Counted from the first letter of the stretch, positions 8,984 to 18,687 are shown. The stretch: DNA of 64,000 bases from Prevotella sp. P5-50 (GCF_002251295.1 NZ_NPJA01000033.1:235289-299288); one strand, 5' to 3'. The notes: generated by a model from the sequence alone, not told the origin. Numbers and translations: made by a program.

Positions 8984-9014
8984 TTCGGGATGTGTTCGGG
9001 ATGTGTTCGGGATG
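8984..9014. repeat. Triplet of TTCGGGATG (CATCCCGAA) at 11-bp period
   Basis: TTCGGGATG occurs at 8984, 8995 and 9006, exactly 11 bp apart, about 150 bp before the DUF1573 gene. The same triplet in reverse orientation lies at 54036-54066. Confidence 0.75.
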
Positions 9015-9096
9015 CAATCATCAGTACAAACAGATAGAATTTGATAGTTACTCACCTGAAAGACATCAGTTAAAAATACAAAAAAACTATCTGTTT

Positions 9097-9130
9097 TTTG
9101 CATATGTATCAAGAAAAAGCCATACTTTTG
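9097..9130 (+). promoter_or_regulatory. Promoter of the DUF1573 gene
   Basis: TTTG at 9097-9100 and TACTTTTG at 9123-9130 with a 22-bp spacer, 33 bp before the ATG at 9163; AAAGGA at 9151-9156 is the likely ribosome-binding site. Confidence 0.55.
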
Positions 9131-9162
9131 TATCGTTTTTAAGAACAAAGAAAGGAAAGAAC

Positions 9163-9546
9163 ATGAAAAAAATGATACTTATGGCCTTGATGCTCGTATG
9201 CGGAATGGCCACGATGATGGCTCAGAAACCTGCTGAAATCAAGTTTGAGAAACTCACCCACAACTTTGGCACTTTCTCTGAAAAGAATCCAAAAGTGACT
9301 TGCACCTTCTCCTACACCAACGTAGGCGAGAAACCACTTGTCATCAATCAGGCCATTGCCTCATGTGGCTGTACCGTTCCTGAATACACCAAGACTCCCA
9401 TTCAGCCCGGTGGAAAAGGTACGATCAAGGTGACATACAATGGCGAAGGAAAATTCCCTGGACACTTCAAAAAGACCATCACTATCCGCACAAATGGTGC
9501 TATAGAGATGACTCGTCTTTATATTGAAGGTGACATGACAGAATAA
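9163..9546 (+). CDS. DUF1573 domain secreted protein
   Basis: A 127-aa protein with a signal peptide (MKKMILMALMLVCGMATMMAQ). It is followed by a single immunoglobulin-like DUF1573 domain: FEKLTHNFGTF, FSYTNVGEKPLVI, ASCGCTVPEYTK, PGGKGTIKVTYN. These periplasmic or surface domains are common in Bacteroidota; their molecular role is not established. The start is chosen for the signal peptide and the AAAGGA 7 bp upstream; the longer open frame reads through the promoter and repeats. A strong terminator follows, so the gene stands alone. Confidence 0.88.
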   Translation: MKKMILMALMLVCGMATMMAQKPAEIKFEKLTHNFGTFSEKNPKVTCTFSYTNVGEKPLVINQAIASCGCTVPEYTKTPIQPGGKGTIKVTYNGEGKFPGHFKKTITIRTNGAIEMTRLYIEGDMTE

Positions 9547-9570
9547 TACCTATTAAGAAATTATAATATG

Positions 9571-9612
9571 AAACCGGTCTGTTTACTTGATGCAAACAGA
9601 CCGGTTTTTTAT
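9571..9612 (+). terminator. Rho-independent terminator
   Basis: Stem AAACCGGTCTGTTT/AAACAGACCGGTTT, loop ACTTGATGC, then a T run. It ends the DUF1573 gene. Nothing else is recognised between it and 9779. Confidence 0.92.
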
Positions 9613-9779
9613 TTGAGACATAGCTGAGACCCAACACCTCATAAATCCATCTCTCAAACGCTACATTATTTCAATCACGACGCTACCTTATCTTGAGAGC
9701 ATCATTCCAATATCCGTCACACCACGAAACAGACTTCGAAAGACAAAGCAAAAGACATACCGAAGTAATGGTCTGCATA

Positions 9780-9817
9780 CAAAGACTCCCCGACAAATTA
9801 CTGTCGAGGAGTCTTTG
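9780..9817 (-). terminator. Hairpin downstream of the DUF3078 gene
   Basis: Stem CAAAGACTCC (9780-9789)/GGAGTCTTTG (9808-9817), extended by CGACA/TGTCG. It lies 20 bp past the DUF3078 stop. No U tract follows on the minus strand, so it may be an RNA-stabilising hairpin rather than a classical terminator. Confidence 0.5.
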
Positions 9818-9837
9818 TATGGGTATCGAATGCAGAA

Positions 9838-11136
9838 TCAGAACGAATAGTTCAGACCCAACGAGCAATATTCCTGGAATTGAAAATAGCCAAGTTTGTC
9901 GTCGCGCTTGCCAGAATCGTCGAAGCGAGGATAAAGGAAAAGGTTGGCTGAGATATACTTGCTCACCTGAAACCGGAATTGGTTTTCCCATTCCATCAAT
10001 CCACGATGGTAAGAGGTATAATAGTAAAGACGACTCTTCCACGTCACTTGGTCGGTAATCGTCCACATCACATCACCAGTAAACTGCGAACCGAAGTCCT
10101 CCTTAGTATGGTGACCACCAAGTTTATAACGGTCCAACAAGGTATTGCGTGCTACATAGCGGAAGTTGAACGAGAGGGGCGAGAAGTTGAGCGAACCTGT
10201 CAATTTTCCATTAAGCGCCTTCAGCTTATATTCCATACCGACACCAAGGTTGAGATCGAAAGGCGACATGAAGTCGGAATAGGTAAACTCATCGTTGGAT
10301 TTCAGTCCTCTAGCAAACTGCGTATAAGCCAGCAACTGCAAGGTATAATACCATTTTTTCGATGCTTGCAGTCCGAGTTTACTGGTCAGACGAAGCAGGT
10401 CGTTGTTGGCTTTAAACTTATGCAACGTATCAGAGCGAGAGGTTTGGAAACCTAATTTCATCTCCAACTTGTTTGAAAAAGTTATCTTATCCTTGTCGTT
10501 ATAGTTCATCTCAAGGGTAACAGCTCCTACTGCCGAGTAGTTGCTCTCACCACCTTTATGCCAGTTGTCCGACACATAGTTTTGCAGGAATTGCAGATAG
10601 CCTTCGCCTTTAAACTTCCAGAAGTTAGGCTTCGTAACTACCAGTCCGATGGGCACAGCCTCTGGTTCTTCTGGCTGCAACTCAACTTTTCGTGTAAGAT
10701 CTACCTTCTGCTTCACTTCCTTGTTGACATCCTCTCGTAGCGTTCCAGCTTTCTTCAAACGTGTCTCGTTATTCTTCACCAAGTCTGGACGCTTCATATA
10801 GAGTTGGAGCATAGCTTTGTCAACAGCCTCTGCTACTTCGTCACCTTTCTCTCCATCAAGCGAAAACTGACGCTTCACACCTGAGTGATAGAATGTTGTA
10901 GGAGCAAAAAGGCGATAATAGCGCCCATCGGTCGATTCGCTATGCAGGCTATCGTTCACTCGCCGCACTTCTTCAAGCTGTTGCTTGAGTAATGCCAACG
11001 AGTCGGCATATTGCTTCACAATCAAAGCGGTATCGGCACTTGCCCTACCACTTTTAGTCAATCTGCGCTGGGCCATAGACTGTGTGGCAGTCAGCAGAGT
11101 AAACAATAGAAGTAACAGATACTTGTATTTCATCAT
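9838..11136 (-). CDS. DUF3078 outer-membrane protein
   Basis: A 432-aa protein with a signal peptide (MMKYKYLLLLLFTLLTATQSMAQ) and a coiled-coil-like stretch (residues 35-60, IVKQYADSLALLKQQLEEVRR). The C-terminal half has alternating beta strands rich in aromatic residues (FWKFKGEGYLQFLQNYVSDNW, LYPRFDD, YCSLGLNYSF). The terminal Phe and strand pattern fit an outer-membrane beta-barrel. DUF3078 proteins are Bacteroidota-specific; function unknown. The start is one of two adjacent ATGs (11136 or 11133), a few bases after a TATCTTTG -7 box (11162-11155). Monocistronic. Confidence 0.82.
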   Translation of the reverse strand: MMKYKYLLLLLFTLLTATQSMAQRRLTKSGRASADTALIVKQYADSLALLKQQLEEVRRVNDSLHSESTDGRYYRLFAPTTFYHSGVKRQFSLDGEKGDEVAEAVDKAMLQLYMKRPDLVKNNETRLKKAGTLREDVNKEVKQKVDLTRKVELQPEEPEAVPIGLVVTKPNFWKFKGEGYLQFLQNYVSDNWHKGGESNYSAVGAVTLEMNYNDKDKITFSNKLEMKLGFQTSRSDTLHKFKANNDLLRLTSKLGLQASKKWYYTLQLLAYTQFARGLKSNDEFTYSDFMSPFDLNLGVGMEYKLKALNGKLTGSLNFSPLSFNFRYVARNTLLDRYKLGGHHTKEDFGSQFTGDVMWTITDQVTWKSRLYYYTSYHRGLMEWENQFRFQVSKYISANLFLYPRFDDSGKRDDKLGYFQFQEYCSLGLNYSF

Positions 11137-11154
11137 TATCAAATATTTCGGATG

Positions 11155-11162
11155 CAAAGATA
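11155..11162 (-). promoter_or_regulatory. -7 box of the DUF3078 gene
   Basis: TATCTTTG on the minus strand, fitting TAnnTTTG, 19 bp before the start. Confidence 0.5.
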
Positions 11163-11312
11163 CGAAATAAATCTCAAATCATATCCTAATACCCATATTT
11201 ATTTCGCCATACCGATGTTGCACACCCATAGATAGCGTTATAGATGTATCGGGAATAAGCATGGATAGTTTGACACTTGCGTTCAAAAATGAAAGAAAAA
11301 CAAAATATCCTT

Positions 11313-11430
11313 TAGCATTTCGCTCACTTATTCGTACCTCTGCGACGTTGTCGCTTAGGTACTAGCGTTCGAGAATACAAAAGAAAAGAAAAGTTTTCTT
11401 TTGTATTCTGCTCACTTATTCGTACCTTTG
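11313..11430 (+). repeat. Two promoter-bearing palindromic repeat units before pyrG
   Basis: Related to the 8651-8930 units but in opposite orientation. A degenerate copy (GCTCACTTATTCGTACCTCTG, 11322-11342) and a perfect copy (GCTCACTTATTCGTACCTTTG, 11410-11430) flank GGTACTAGCGTTCGAGAATA and an A/T-rich inverted segment. Confidence 0.8.
11400..11430 (+). promoter_or_regulatory. pyrG promoter inside repeat
   Basis: TTTG (11400-11403), 19-bp spacer, TACCTTTG (11423-11430). Predicted start near 11437, giving a 30-nt leader to the ATG at 11467. Confidence 0.75.
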
Positions 11431-11466
11431 CACCTTGTATTAATAATTATACTTATATTATTACAT

Positions 11467-13068
11467 ATGACACACACAAAATACATTTTCGTCACGGGTG
11501 GCGTAGTATCGTCACTGGGAAAGGGCATTATCTCTTCATCAATAGGAAAGCTTTTACAAGCCCGTGGCTACAACATCACTATTCAAAAGTTTGACCCATA
11601 CATCAACATCGATCCGGGCACGCTGAATCCCTATGAACACGGAGAATGCTATGTTACGGTAGATGGTATGGAAACCGACCTCGACCTCGGACACTACGAA
11701 CGGTTCACAGGCATTCAGACTACCAAGGCCAACTCGCTGACAACAGGACGAATCTACAAAGCTGTCATCGACAAAGAGCGCCACGGAGACTATCTGGGAA
11801 AAACCATTCAGGTGGTACCACACATCACCGACGAGATTAAGAGAAACGTCAAACTGCTGGGAGAAAAGTACCACTACGATTTCGTCATCACAGAAATTGG
11901 CGGAACCATCGGCGACATCGAGAGTGCTCCATTCATGGAAGCCATCCGACAGCTGAGGTGGGAATTGGGAAAGAATGCCATCAACGTGCACCTGACCTAC
12001 GTACCCTATCTGAGAGCAGCAGGGGAACTCAAAACCAAGCCAACCCAGCATTCAGTAAAAGAACTACAGAGCGTGGGCATACAGCCCGACATCCTCGTGC
12101 TCCGCACAGAGAAACATCTGAGCGATGAGATACGCCATAAAGTGGCTGCCTTCTGTAACGTCGATTACGACTGCGTCATACAGAGCGAAGACCTACCCAG
12201 CATCTATGAAGTGCCGGTCAACATGCAAAACCAAGGCATCGACACCGCCATTCTTCGCAAGATGAACATGGAGGTCGGTCCCACTCCAGAACTCGGACCA
12301 TGGAAAAGTTTCCTCGACCGACGCAACAAAGCCACAAAAGAAGTACACATCGGACTGGTGGGAAAATACGACTTGCAGGATGCATACAAGAGCATTCGCG
12401 AAAGTCTCTCGCAAGCAGGAGTATATAACGACCACAAGACTGTGCTGACATTCATCAACTCGGAAGACATTACAGAAGATAATGTGGCACAAAAACTGGC
12501 AGGTCAAGACGGTATCGTCATCTGTCCGGGATTCGGCCACCGCGGCATAGAGGGCAAAATCATAGCCGCCCACTACACCCGCACACACGATATCCCCACC
12601 TTCGGCATCTGCCTCGGCATGCAGATGATGGTCATCGAATTTGCACGCAACGTGTTAGGCTATACTGATGCCAACAGCAAGGAAATGAACGAAAAGACAC
12701 CACACAACGTGATTGACATCATGGAAGAACAGAAAGACATCACCAACATGGGCGGAACCATGCGACTCGGTGCATTCGACTGCATCCTGCGTCAAGGATC
12801 ACACGTCTTCAACATCTATCAGAAAGAACACATACAGGAGCGCCACCGCCACCGCTATGAGTTCAATAGTGACTATATCAAGGAATATGAGCAAAAAGGC
12901 ATGCAATGTGTAGGCCGAAACCCAGAAAGCAATCTCGTGGAGATAGTAGAAATACCAGAGCTCAAATGGTACATCGGAACACAGTTCCACCCAGAATACC
13001 AATCGACCGTGCTCCATCCACATCCGCTCTTCCTTGATTTCATAAAAACAGCAATAATAAATAAATAA
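11467..13068 (+). CDS. pyrG: CTP synthase
   Basis: A 533-aa glutamine-hydrolysing CTP synthase that converts UTP, ATP and glutamine to CTP in the cytoplasm; full family length. The N-terminal amidoligase domain begins TKYIFVTGGVVSSLGKG (P-loop) and has the KFDPYINIDPGT segment. The C-terminal class I glutamine amidotransferase has GICLGMQ with the nucleophilic Cys and FHPEYQST with the His-Glu pair. The start at MTHTKYIF is the conserved one; the 22 upstream codons are read from the promoter repeat. It is followed 31 bp later by yidC and may be co-transcribed with it. Confidence 0.98.
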   Translation: MTHTKYIFVTGGVVSSLGKGIISSSIGKLLQARGYNITIQKFDPYINIDPGTLNPYEHGECYVTVDGMETDLDLGHYERFTGIQTTKANSLTTGRIYKAVIDKERHGDYLGKTIQVVPHITDEIKRNVKLLGEKYHYDFVITEIGGTIGDIESAPFMEAIRQLRWELGKNAINVHLTYVPYLRAAGELKTKPTQHSVKELQSVGIQPDILVLRTEKHLSDEIRHKVAAFCNVDYDCVIQSEDLPSIYEVPVNMQNQGIDTAILRKMNMEVGPTPELGPWKSFLDRRNKATKEVHIGLVGKYDLQDAYKSIRESLSQAGVYNDHKTVLTFINSEDITEDNVAQKLAGQDGIVICPGFGHRGIEGKIIAAHYTRTHDIPTFGICLGMQMMVIEFARNVLGYTDANSKEMNEKTPHNVIDIMEEQKDITNMGGTMRLGAFDCILRQGSHVFNIYQKEHIQERHRHRYEFNSDYIKEYEQKGMQCVGRNPESNLVEIVEIPELKWYIGTQFHPEYQSTVLHPHPLFLDFIKTAIINK

Positions 13069-13099
13069 AAAATAATCAGAAAGAACAAAACAACAAGAA

Positions 13100-14980
13100 A
13101 TGAACAAGAACACCATCATCGGTTTCATCCTCATCGCAGTCGTGCTGATAGGGTTCAGTTGGTACAACAGTCCCTCGCAAGAGCAGATCGAAGCCGCACG
13201 TCAACAAGACTCCATCGCCAAAGCACTCCAGGACAAGGCTAAAAAGGCCGCTGCCCAAGAAACTATCAACAAAAAGCAACAGGAGAAGGCGCTGGCTGCC
13301 GACACTACGGCACTCTTCTACCCTGCCCTTAACGGCAAATCAAAACAGGTTACTCTGAAAAACAACAAACTCGAACTGACACTCGACACCAAAGGTGGCG
13401 TAGTGCGCAAGGCTCGTATTCTCGGTTTCAAAGACCTCAATGGCGCTAAAGACCTCACACTCTTCGATGCCAAGGACCAAAACCTCAACTTCCTGTTTGC
13501 AGGCAAAGAGGACAACATCGTAACTGCCGACCTCTACTTCGTTCCATCAGAACAAACTGACTCGACCGTTACCATGACAGCCACAGCCAGCAATGGCGGA
13601 CAGCTCATCATGAAATACAGACTCGGCAACGACTACATGCTCCACTTCTCACTTCAAGCTCAAGGACTGGCAAAAGCCTTCGCACCTACCTATAAGGAGA
13701 TGGAGATTGAATGGACTGACCATTGCCGCCAGCACGAGAAGGGACACTCCTTTGAGAATCGCTACACCTCTATCTTCTATAAAGAGAGCAAAGGTAGCAC
13801 CGACAATCTCTCCGAGTCGGGTGATAAGTCAAAAACCATTGAGGAAGAACTCGACTGGGTGGCTTTCCGCAACCAGTTCTTCAGCGTTGCTTTCATTTCT
13901 AAAGACAACTTCTCGGCTAATGCTGCACTCTCCAGCATCTCACAGGAGAAAGGCACCAACTATCTGAAACAGTTTGATGCAAAACTCAAGACTGCATTCG
14001 ATCCAACAGGTGTCAAGGTCTCTGAGTTTGAAATGTATATTGGTCCCAACAATTTCCGCCTCATACAGAGTGTAGAAGCACAAAGCCAGTTTGGCAAAGA
14101 CCTCGACCTCGAACAGCTCGTCAACCTCGGATGGACACTCTTCCGCTGGATCAACCGTTGGTTCACGCTCTATGTCTTCGACTTCCTGGCAAGCCTCGGC
14201 TTCAGTATGGGTGTCGTGCTGATTCTCATCACCATCATCCTCAAGGTTATTACCTATCCTATGGTGAAGAAGAGCTACATGTCATCTGCCAAGATGCGCG
14301 TGCTCAAACCCAAACTCGAAGAGGCTACCAAGCAGTATGACAAGCCGGAAGACCAGATGAAGAAACAACAGGAGATGATGTCGCTCTACTCCAAATATGG
14401 TGTAAGCCCAATGGGTGGATGTCTCCCCATGATTATCCAAATGCCAATCTGGATTGCCATGTTCTGGTTTGTTCCAAATGCCATTCAACTGCGTGGACAG
14501 AGCTTCCTCTGGATGGACGATCTCTCTACCTACGACCCCATTTTTGAATGGGGCACCAATATCTGGGGTATCGGCGACCACCTCTCACTCACCTGTATTC
14601 TCTTCTGTGCCGCACAGCTCATCTACACATGGATTTCTATGCGCCAACAGCGTGACCAGATGGTTGGACAGCAGGCAGAGCAGATGAAGATGATGCAATG
14701 GATGATGTACATCATGCCGCTCATGTTCTTCTTTATCTTCAACGACTACTCCAGCGGTCTTAACTTCTATTACTTCATCTCGCTGTTCTTCTCTGCCAGC
14801 ATCATGTGGCTGCTCCGCAAAACCACTAACGACGAGAAACTCCTCGCCATACTGGAAGCCAACTATCAGGCCAACAAGAACAATCCTAAGAAACAAAGTG
14901 GACTGGCTGCACGTCTGGAAGCACTACAAAAGCAACAGGAAGAACTGCAACGCCAGCGCAACAATCTCCACAAGAAATAA
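13100..14980 (+). CDS. yidC: Membrane protein insertase YidC
   Basis: A 626-aa inner-membrane insertase for proteins that fold in the membrane with or without SecYEG. An N-terminal anchor (residues 4-23, NTIIGFILIAVVLIGFSWYN) is followed by a coiled, charged linker. A large periplasmic beta domain of the Gram-negative type follows (about 60-350). The conserved five-helix core starts near residue 355 (GVVLILITIILKVITYPM, GGCLPMIIQMPIWIAMF, FNDYSSGLNFYYFIS). The C-terminus is basic (KKQSGLAARLEALQKQQEELQRQRNN). Length and order are typical for Bacteroidota. Confidence 0.97.
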   Translation: MNKNTIIGFILIAVVLIGFSWYNSPSQEQIEAARQQDSIAKALQDKAKKAAAQETINKKQQEKALAADTTALFYPALNGKSKQVTLKNNKLELTLDTKGGVVRKARILGFKDLNGAKDLTLFDAKDQNLNFLFAGKEDNIVTADLYFVPSEQTDSTVTMTATASNGGQLIMKYRLGNDYMLHFSLQAQGLAKAFAPTYKEMEIEWTDHCRQHEKGHSFENRYTSIFYKESKGSTDNLSESGDKSKTIEEELDWVAFRNQFFSVAFISKDNFSANAALSSISQEKGTNYLKQFDAKLKTAFDPTGVKVSEFEMYIGPNNFRLIQSVEAQSQFGKDLDLEQLVNLGWTLFRWINRWFTLYVFDFLASLGFSMGVVLILITIILKVITYPMVKKSYMSSAKMRVLKPKLEEATKQYDKPEDQMKKQQEMMSLYSKYGVSPMGGCLPMIIQMPIWIAMFWFVPNAIQLRGQSFLWMDDLSTYDPIFEWGTNIWGIGDHLSLTCILFCAAQLIYTWISMRQQRDQMVGQQAEQMKMMQWMMYIMPLMFFFIFNDYSSGLNFYYFISLFFSASIMWLLRKTTNDEKLLAILEANYQANKNNPKKQSGLAARLEALQKQQEELQRQRNNLHKK

Positions 14981-14996
14981 CAAGATCGCTAATATC

Positions 14997-16460
14997 ATGA
15001 CAATAGGTTTCGACAACGATAAATACCTCAAAATACAGTCAGAACACATTCGCGAGCGTATCGCCAAGTTCGATGGTAAACTCTACCTCGAACTCGGCGG
15101 TAAGCTGTTCGACGACCACCATGCCTCACGAGTTTTACCAGGCTTCAAGCCCGACAGCAAACTCCGCATGTTTGGACAACTGCGCGATAGTTTGGAAATA
15201 GTCATCGTCATCAGCGCTGATGACATTGAGAAAAACAAGGTGCGTGCCGACCTCGGCATTACCTATGATGAAGATGTGCTCAGACTGCGCGACGAATTTA
15301 TGAGCCGCGACTTCATGGTCGGCTCAGTAGTTATCACCCACTACGACGGACAGCGTGCTGCAGATGCCTTCCGCCACCGCTTGGAACGTCTCGGCATCAA
15401 ATCCTACGTACACTATCTCATCGATGGTTATCCACATGATGTGGCACTCATCGCCTCGGACGAAGGATTCGGCAAAAACGATTTCGTAGAGACTGAACGC
15501 CCACTCGTCATCGTAACAGCTCCTGGACCCGGAAGCGGTAAGATGGCTGTATGCCTCAGCCAACTCTATGGCGAAAACAAACGTGGTGTTCATGCCGGAT
15601 ATGCTAAGTTTGAAACATTCCCTGTATGGAATCTGCCGCTGAAACATCCTGTCAACATCGCCTACGAGGCTGCTACCGCCGACCTCAACGATGTCAACAT
15701 GATCGACCCCTTCCACATGGAAGCCTACGGCAAAGTGGCTATCAACTACAATCGCGACATAGAAATATTCCCTGTGCTCAATGCGCTCTTCGAAGGAATC
15801 TATGGCGAGAACCCCTACAAATCGCCCACAGACATGGGTGTCAATATGGTAGGCTTCTGCATTTCCGACGACGAAATGTGCTGTCAAGCATCAAAGGATG
15901 AAATCATACGTCGCTACTATGCTGCTACCAACAAACTGGCTGATGGTGCCGACAATGAAAACGAGGTAAACAAAATCCTGATGCTCTTCAATCAGGCTAA
16001 GATTACCACAGCCACCCGCAAAACTACCGTGGCTGCTGCTAAATACAAAGCAGAAACAGGACACACCTCAGCAGCCATCGAACTCCATGACGGTACGATC
16101 ATCACCGCCAAGTCGAGTCCGTTGCTCGGATGTTGCGCCGCACTAATCCTCAATGCCACTAAATATCTGGCTGGCATCAACCACGAGGTGAAACTCATCC
16201 CACAAAGCATGATAGAACCCATTCAAAAGACTAAGACCGAATTCCTCGGAGCAAGAAACCCACGTCTGCACACCGATGAGGTACTCGTGGCGCTCTCCGT
16301 ACTTTCGGAAAACGATGAGAACTGTCGCCGCGCATTAGAGCAATTGCCACAGTTGCGCGACTGTCAAGTTCACAGCACCGTCATGCTCAGCGAAGTAGAT
16401 CGAAAGATTTTCAAGAAACTGGGATGCGGACTGACATGCGATCCTATCAAGAAAAAATAG
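14997..16460 (+). CDS. DUF1846 family protein
   Basis: A 487-aa soluble protein that matches the DUF1846 family through most of its length. It starts MTIGFDNDKYLKIQSEHI and contains ELGGKLFDDHHASRVLPGF, VTAPGPGSGKMAVCLSQLYGE and FETFPVWNLPLKHPVN. The GPGSGK segment resembles a phosphate-binding loop, but no reaction is established for the family. It has no signal or membrane segment, so it is cytoplasmic. It starts 16 bp after yidC and is followed 16 bp later by the DPP5-like gene. The 33 open codons before this Met overlap yidC and are not part of it. Confidence 0.88.
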   Translation: MTIGFDNDKYLKIQSEHIRERIAKFDGKLYLELGGKLFDDHHASRVLPGFKPDSKLRMFGQLRDSLEIVIVISADDIEKNKVRADLGITYDEDVLRLRDEFMSRDFMVGSVVITHYDGQRAADAFRHRLERLGIKSYVHYLIDGYPHDVALIASDEGFGKNDFVETERPLVIVTAPGPGSGKMAVCLSQLYGENKRGVHAGYAKFETFPVWNLPLKHPVNIAYEAATADLNDVNMIDPFHMEAYGKVAINYNRDIEIFPVLNALFEGIYGENPYKSPTDMGVNMVGFCISDDEMCCQASKDEIIRRYYAATNKLADGADNENEVNKILMLFNQAKITTATRKTTVAAAKYKAETGHTSAAIELHDGTIITAKSSPLLGCCAALILNATKYLAGINHEVKLIPQSMIEPIQKTKTEFLGARNPRLHTDEVLVALSVLSENDENCRRALEQLPQLRDCQVHSTVMLSEVDRKIFKKLGCGLTCDPIKKK

Positions 16461-16476
16461 CTAAGAATTGTAATCT

Positions 16477-18642
16477 ATGAACAAACTAATTACACTTGTC
16501 GCCACCGCTCTGCTCATCATAGGCGCTGGGACAGCAAAAGCACAAGACAACGTGAACATTGGAAAAAGCAACATCAAGCTCAACAGCCGGATGATGACTC
16601 CCGAAGCTCTTTGGGCCATGGGACGCATTGGCGGTGTGGCTGCATCACCCAACGGCAGTCAGGTGGTCTATCAAGTAGGCTACTACAGCGTGAAGCAAAA
16701 CAAAGGCCATCAGGTCATCTGCATCATGAATGCCGACGGTAGCCAGCAACGCCAGCTCACCACCAGCTGCAAGAGCGAGACAGATCCCGTATGGCTTAAT
16801 GCCGAAACCATTGCGTTCAACTGTGGCGGAGAAATCTGGACCATGAAAGCCGACGGTAGCGATCGCCAACAACTGACTAAGACTGGGGGCAAGGTAGAAG
16901 GCTTTAAATTCTCACCCGACGGAACGAAAGTCATCCTCATACAGTCGATTCCTTTCCACGAAATCATCAAGAAGAACCCCGACGACCTGCCTTTGGCTAC
17001 AGGACGCCGCGTTACCGACTTGATGTACCGCCATTGGGATCATTACGTAGAGAGCATCCAGCATCCTTTCTTAGCAGAAGTGACTGCTGAAGGAGTTGGA
17101 CAGGGTATAGATATTCTTGAAGGCGAACCTTTCGAATGTCCTATGGAACCATTCGGTGGTATTGAACAGTTGGCATGGAGTCCCGATTCGAAGACCATTG
17201 CCTATACTTGCCGCAAGAAAATCGGCATGGAATATGCTACTTCGACCGACTCTGATATCTTCCTTTATAATATAGGTACGCGCGAGACACGCAACCTCTG
17301 CAAACCTGCCGACTGGAAACAGCCTGCAACCGACATGACCCACACCCGTACGGATCAAGCTGTCAATGCAGACCCTAATGCCAATACTGGCTACGACCAG
17401 AATCCTATGTTCTCGCCAGACGGTAAATATATTGCTTGGCAGTCGATGCCTCGCGATGGCTATGAGTCTGACCTTAACCGCATCTGTGTCTATTCGCTCG
17501 AAACCGGCACCAAGCAGTACGTTGCCCACAACTCAGATATCGATGCCTTCTGCTGGGCTCCTGCAAAAGACAAAACTGCCATGCTCTATTTCATCAGCGT
17601 ATGGCATGGTTGCAAGAACATGTATCGTGTAGATCGCAAAGGCGTGGTAAGTCAGCTGACTGACCACTGGTCTGACTGGACTTCGCTCCAACTGGCCAAT
17701 GACGGTAAGCGCATCCTCGCTACTCGCCAGAGCATTTCCGCTCCAACAGATATCTATATGGTTACTCCTGGCAAGAACATCGAGAAGACTCAGGTTACCC
17801 AGATCAGTCAGGAGAATAAGCAGATTCTCGACCAACTCACCTTCGGTAAGGTGCAACAGCGTTGGGTAAAGACCACCGATAATAAAGAGATGCTCGTATG
17901 GGTTATCTTGCCTGCCAACTATGAGGAAGGTAAGAAATATCCCACCCTGCTATTCTGCGAAGGCGGTCCACAGAGTCCCGTATCACAGTTCTGGAGCTAC
18001 CGCTGGAATTTCCAGATCATGGCTGCCAACGGCTATGTAGTCATCGCACCCAACCGTCGTGGTCTCCCCGGCTTTGGTCAGGAGTGGAAAGAAGAGATTT
18101 CTGGCGACTGGACCGGCCAATGCATGGATGACTATCTGTCTGCCATCGATGATGCCGCAAAGAATCTGCCTTTCGTTGACAAAGACCGCTTGGGTTGCGT
18201 TGGTGCTTCATTTGGCGGTTTCAGCGTATATTATCTCGCTGGTCACCACAACAAGCGCTTCAAGGCGTTCATCTCACACGATGGTGCTTTCAACCTCGAA
18301 TCCATGTACACCGACACCGAAGAAGTATTCTTCAGCAATCAGGAGTACGACGATGCTTATTGGAAGAAAGACCGTACCGCTCGTGCCGACAAGACTTATA
18401 AGAACTCTCCCCACTTGTTTGTAGATCAATGGGATACCCCCATCCTCTGCATCCACGGCGAGAAAGACTACCGCATTGTTTATAACCAAGGTATGGGTGC
18501 CTTCAATGCCGCACGTCTGCGTGGCGTTCCTGCCGAACTGCTCATCTTCCCCGATGAGAACCACTGGGTATTGAAACCCCAGAACGGCATTCTGTGGCAG
18601 CGCACCTTCTTTGGCTGGCTCGACCGTTGGTTGAAGAAATAA
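16477..18642 (+). CDS. Dipeptidyl-peptidase 5-like serine peptidase (S9 family)
   Basis: A 721-aa secreted peptidase with signal peptide MNKLITLVATALLIIGAGTAKAQ. Residues 40-440 form a WD40-like beta-propeller (repeats such as FSPDGTKVILI, WSPDSKTIAY, FSPDGKYIAWQSM). Residues 450-721 form the alpha/beta-hydrolase domain with the nucleophile in VGASFGGF, Asp in the HGEKDYR region and His in DENHWVLKP. The match to Porphyromonas gingivalis DPP5 is strong throughout, including FFGWLDRWLKK at the end. DPP5 removes dipeptides from the N-terminus of oligopeptides in the periplasm. It is followed 45 bp later by an MFSD1-like transporter. Confidence 0.9.
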   Translation: MNKLITLVATALLIIGAGTAKAQDNVNIGKSNIKLNSRMMTPEALWAMGRIGGVAASPNGSQVVYQVGYYSVKQNKGHQVICIMNADGSQQRQLTTSCKSETDPVWLNAETIAFNCGGEIWTMKADGSDRQQLTKTGGKVEGFKFSPDGTKVILIQSIPFHEIIKKNPDDLPLATGRRVTDLMYRHWDHYVESIQHPFLAEVTAEGVGQGIDILEGEPFECPMEPFGGIEQLAWSPDSKTIAYTCRKKIGMEYATSTDSDIFLYNIGTRETRNLCKPADWKQPATDMTHTRTDQAVNADPNANTGYDQNPMFSPDGKYIAWQSMPRDGYESDLNRICVYSLETGTKQYVAHNSDIDAFCWAPAKDKTAMLYFISVWHGCKNMYRVDRKGVVSQLTDHWSDWTSLQLANDGKRILATRQSISAPTDIYMVTPGKNIEKTQVTQISQENKQILDQLTFGKVQQRWVKTTDNKEMLVWVILPANYEEGKKYPTLLFCEGGPQSPVSQFWSYRWNFQIMAANGYVVIAPNRRGLPGFGQEWKEEISGDWTGQCMDDYLSAIDDAAKNLPFVDKDRLGCVGASFGGFSVYYLAGHHNKRFKAFISHDGAFNLESMYTDTEEVFFSNQEYDDAYWKKDRTARADKTYKNSPHLFVDQWDTPILCIHGEKDYRIVYNQGMGAFNAARLRGVPAELLIFPDENHWVLKPQNGILWQRTFFGWLDRWLKK

Positions 18643-18687
18643 TCCGTAGTACACTCACTCTGCAACAAACAATTATCTAATAAACAA

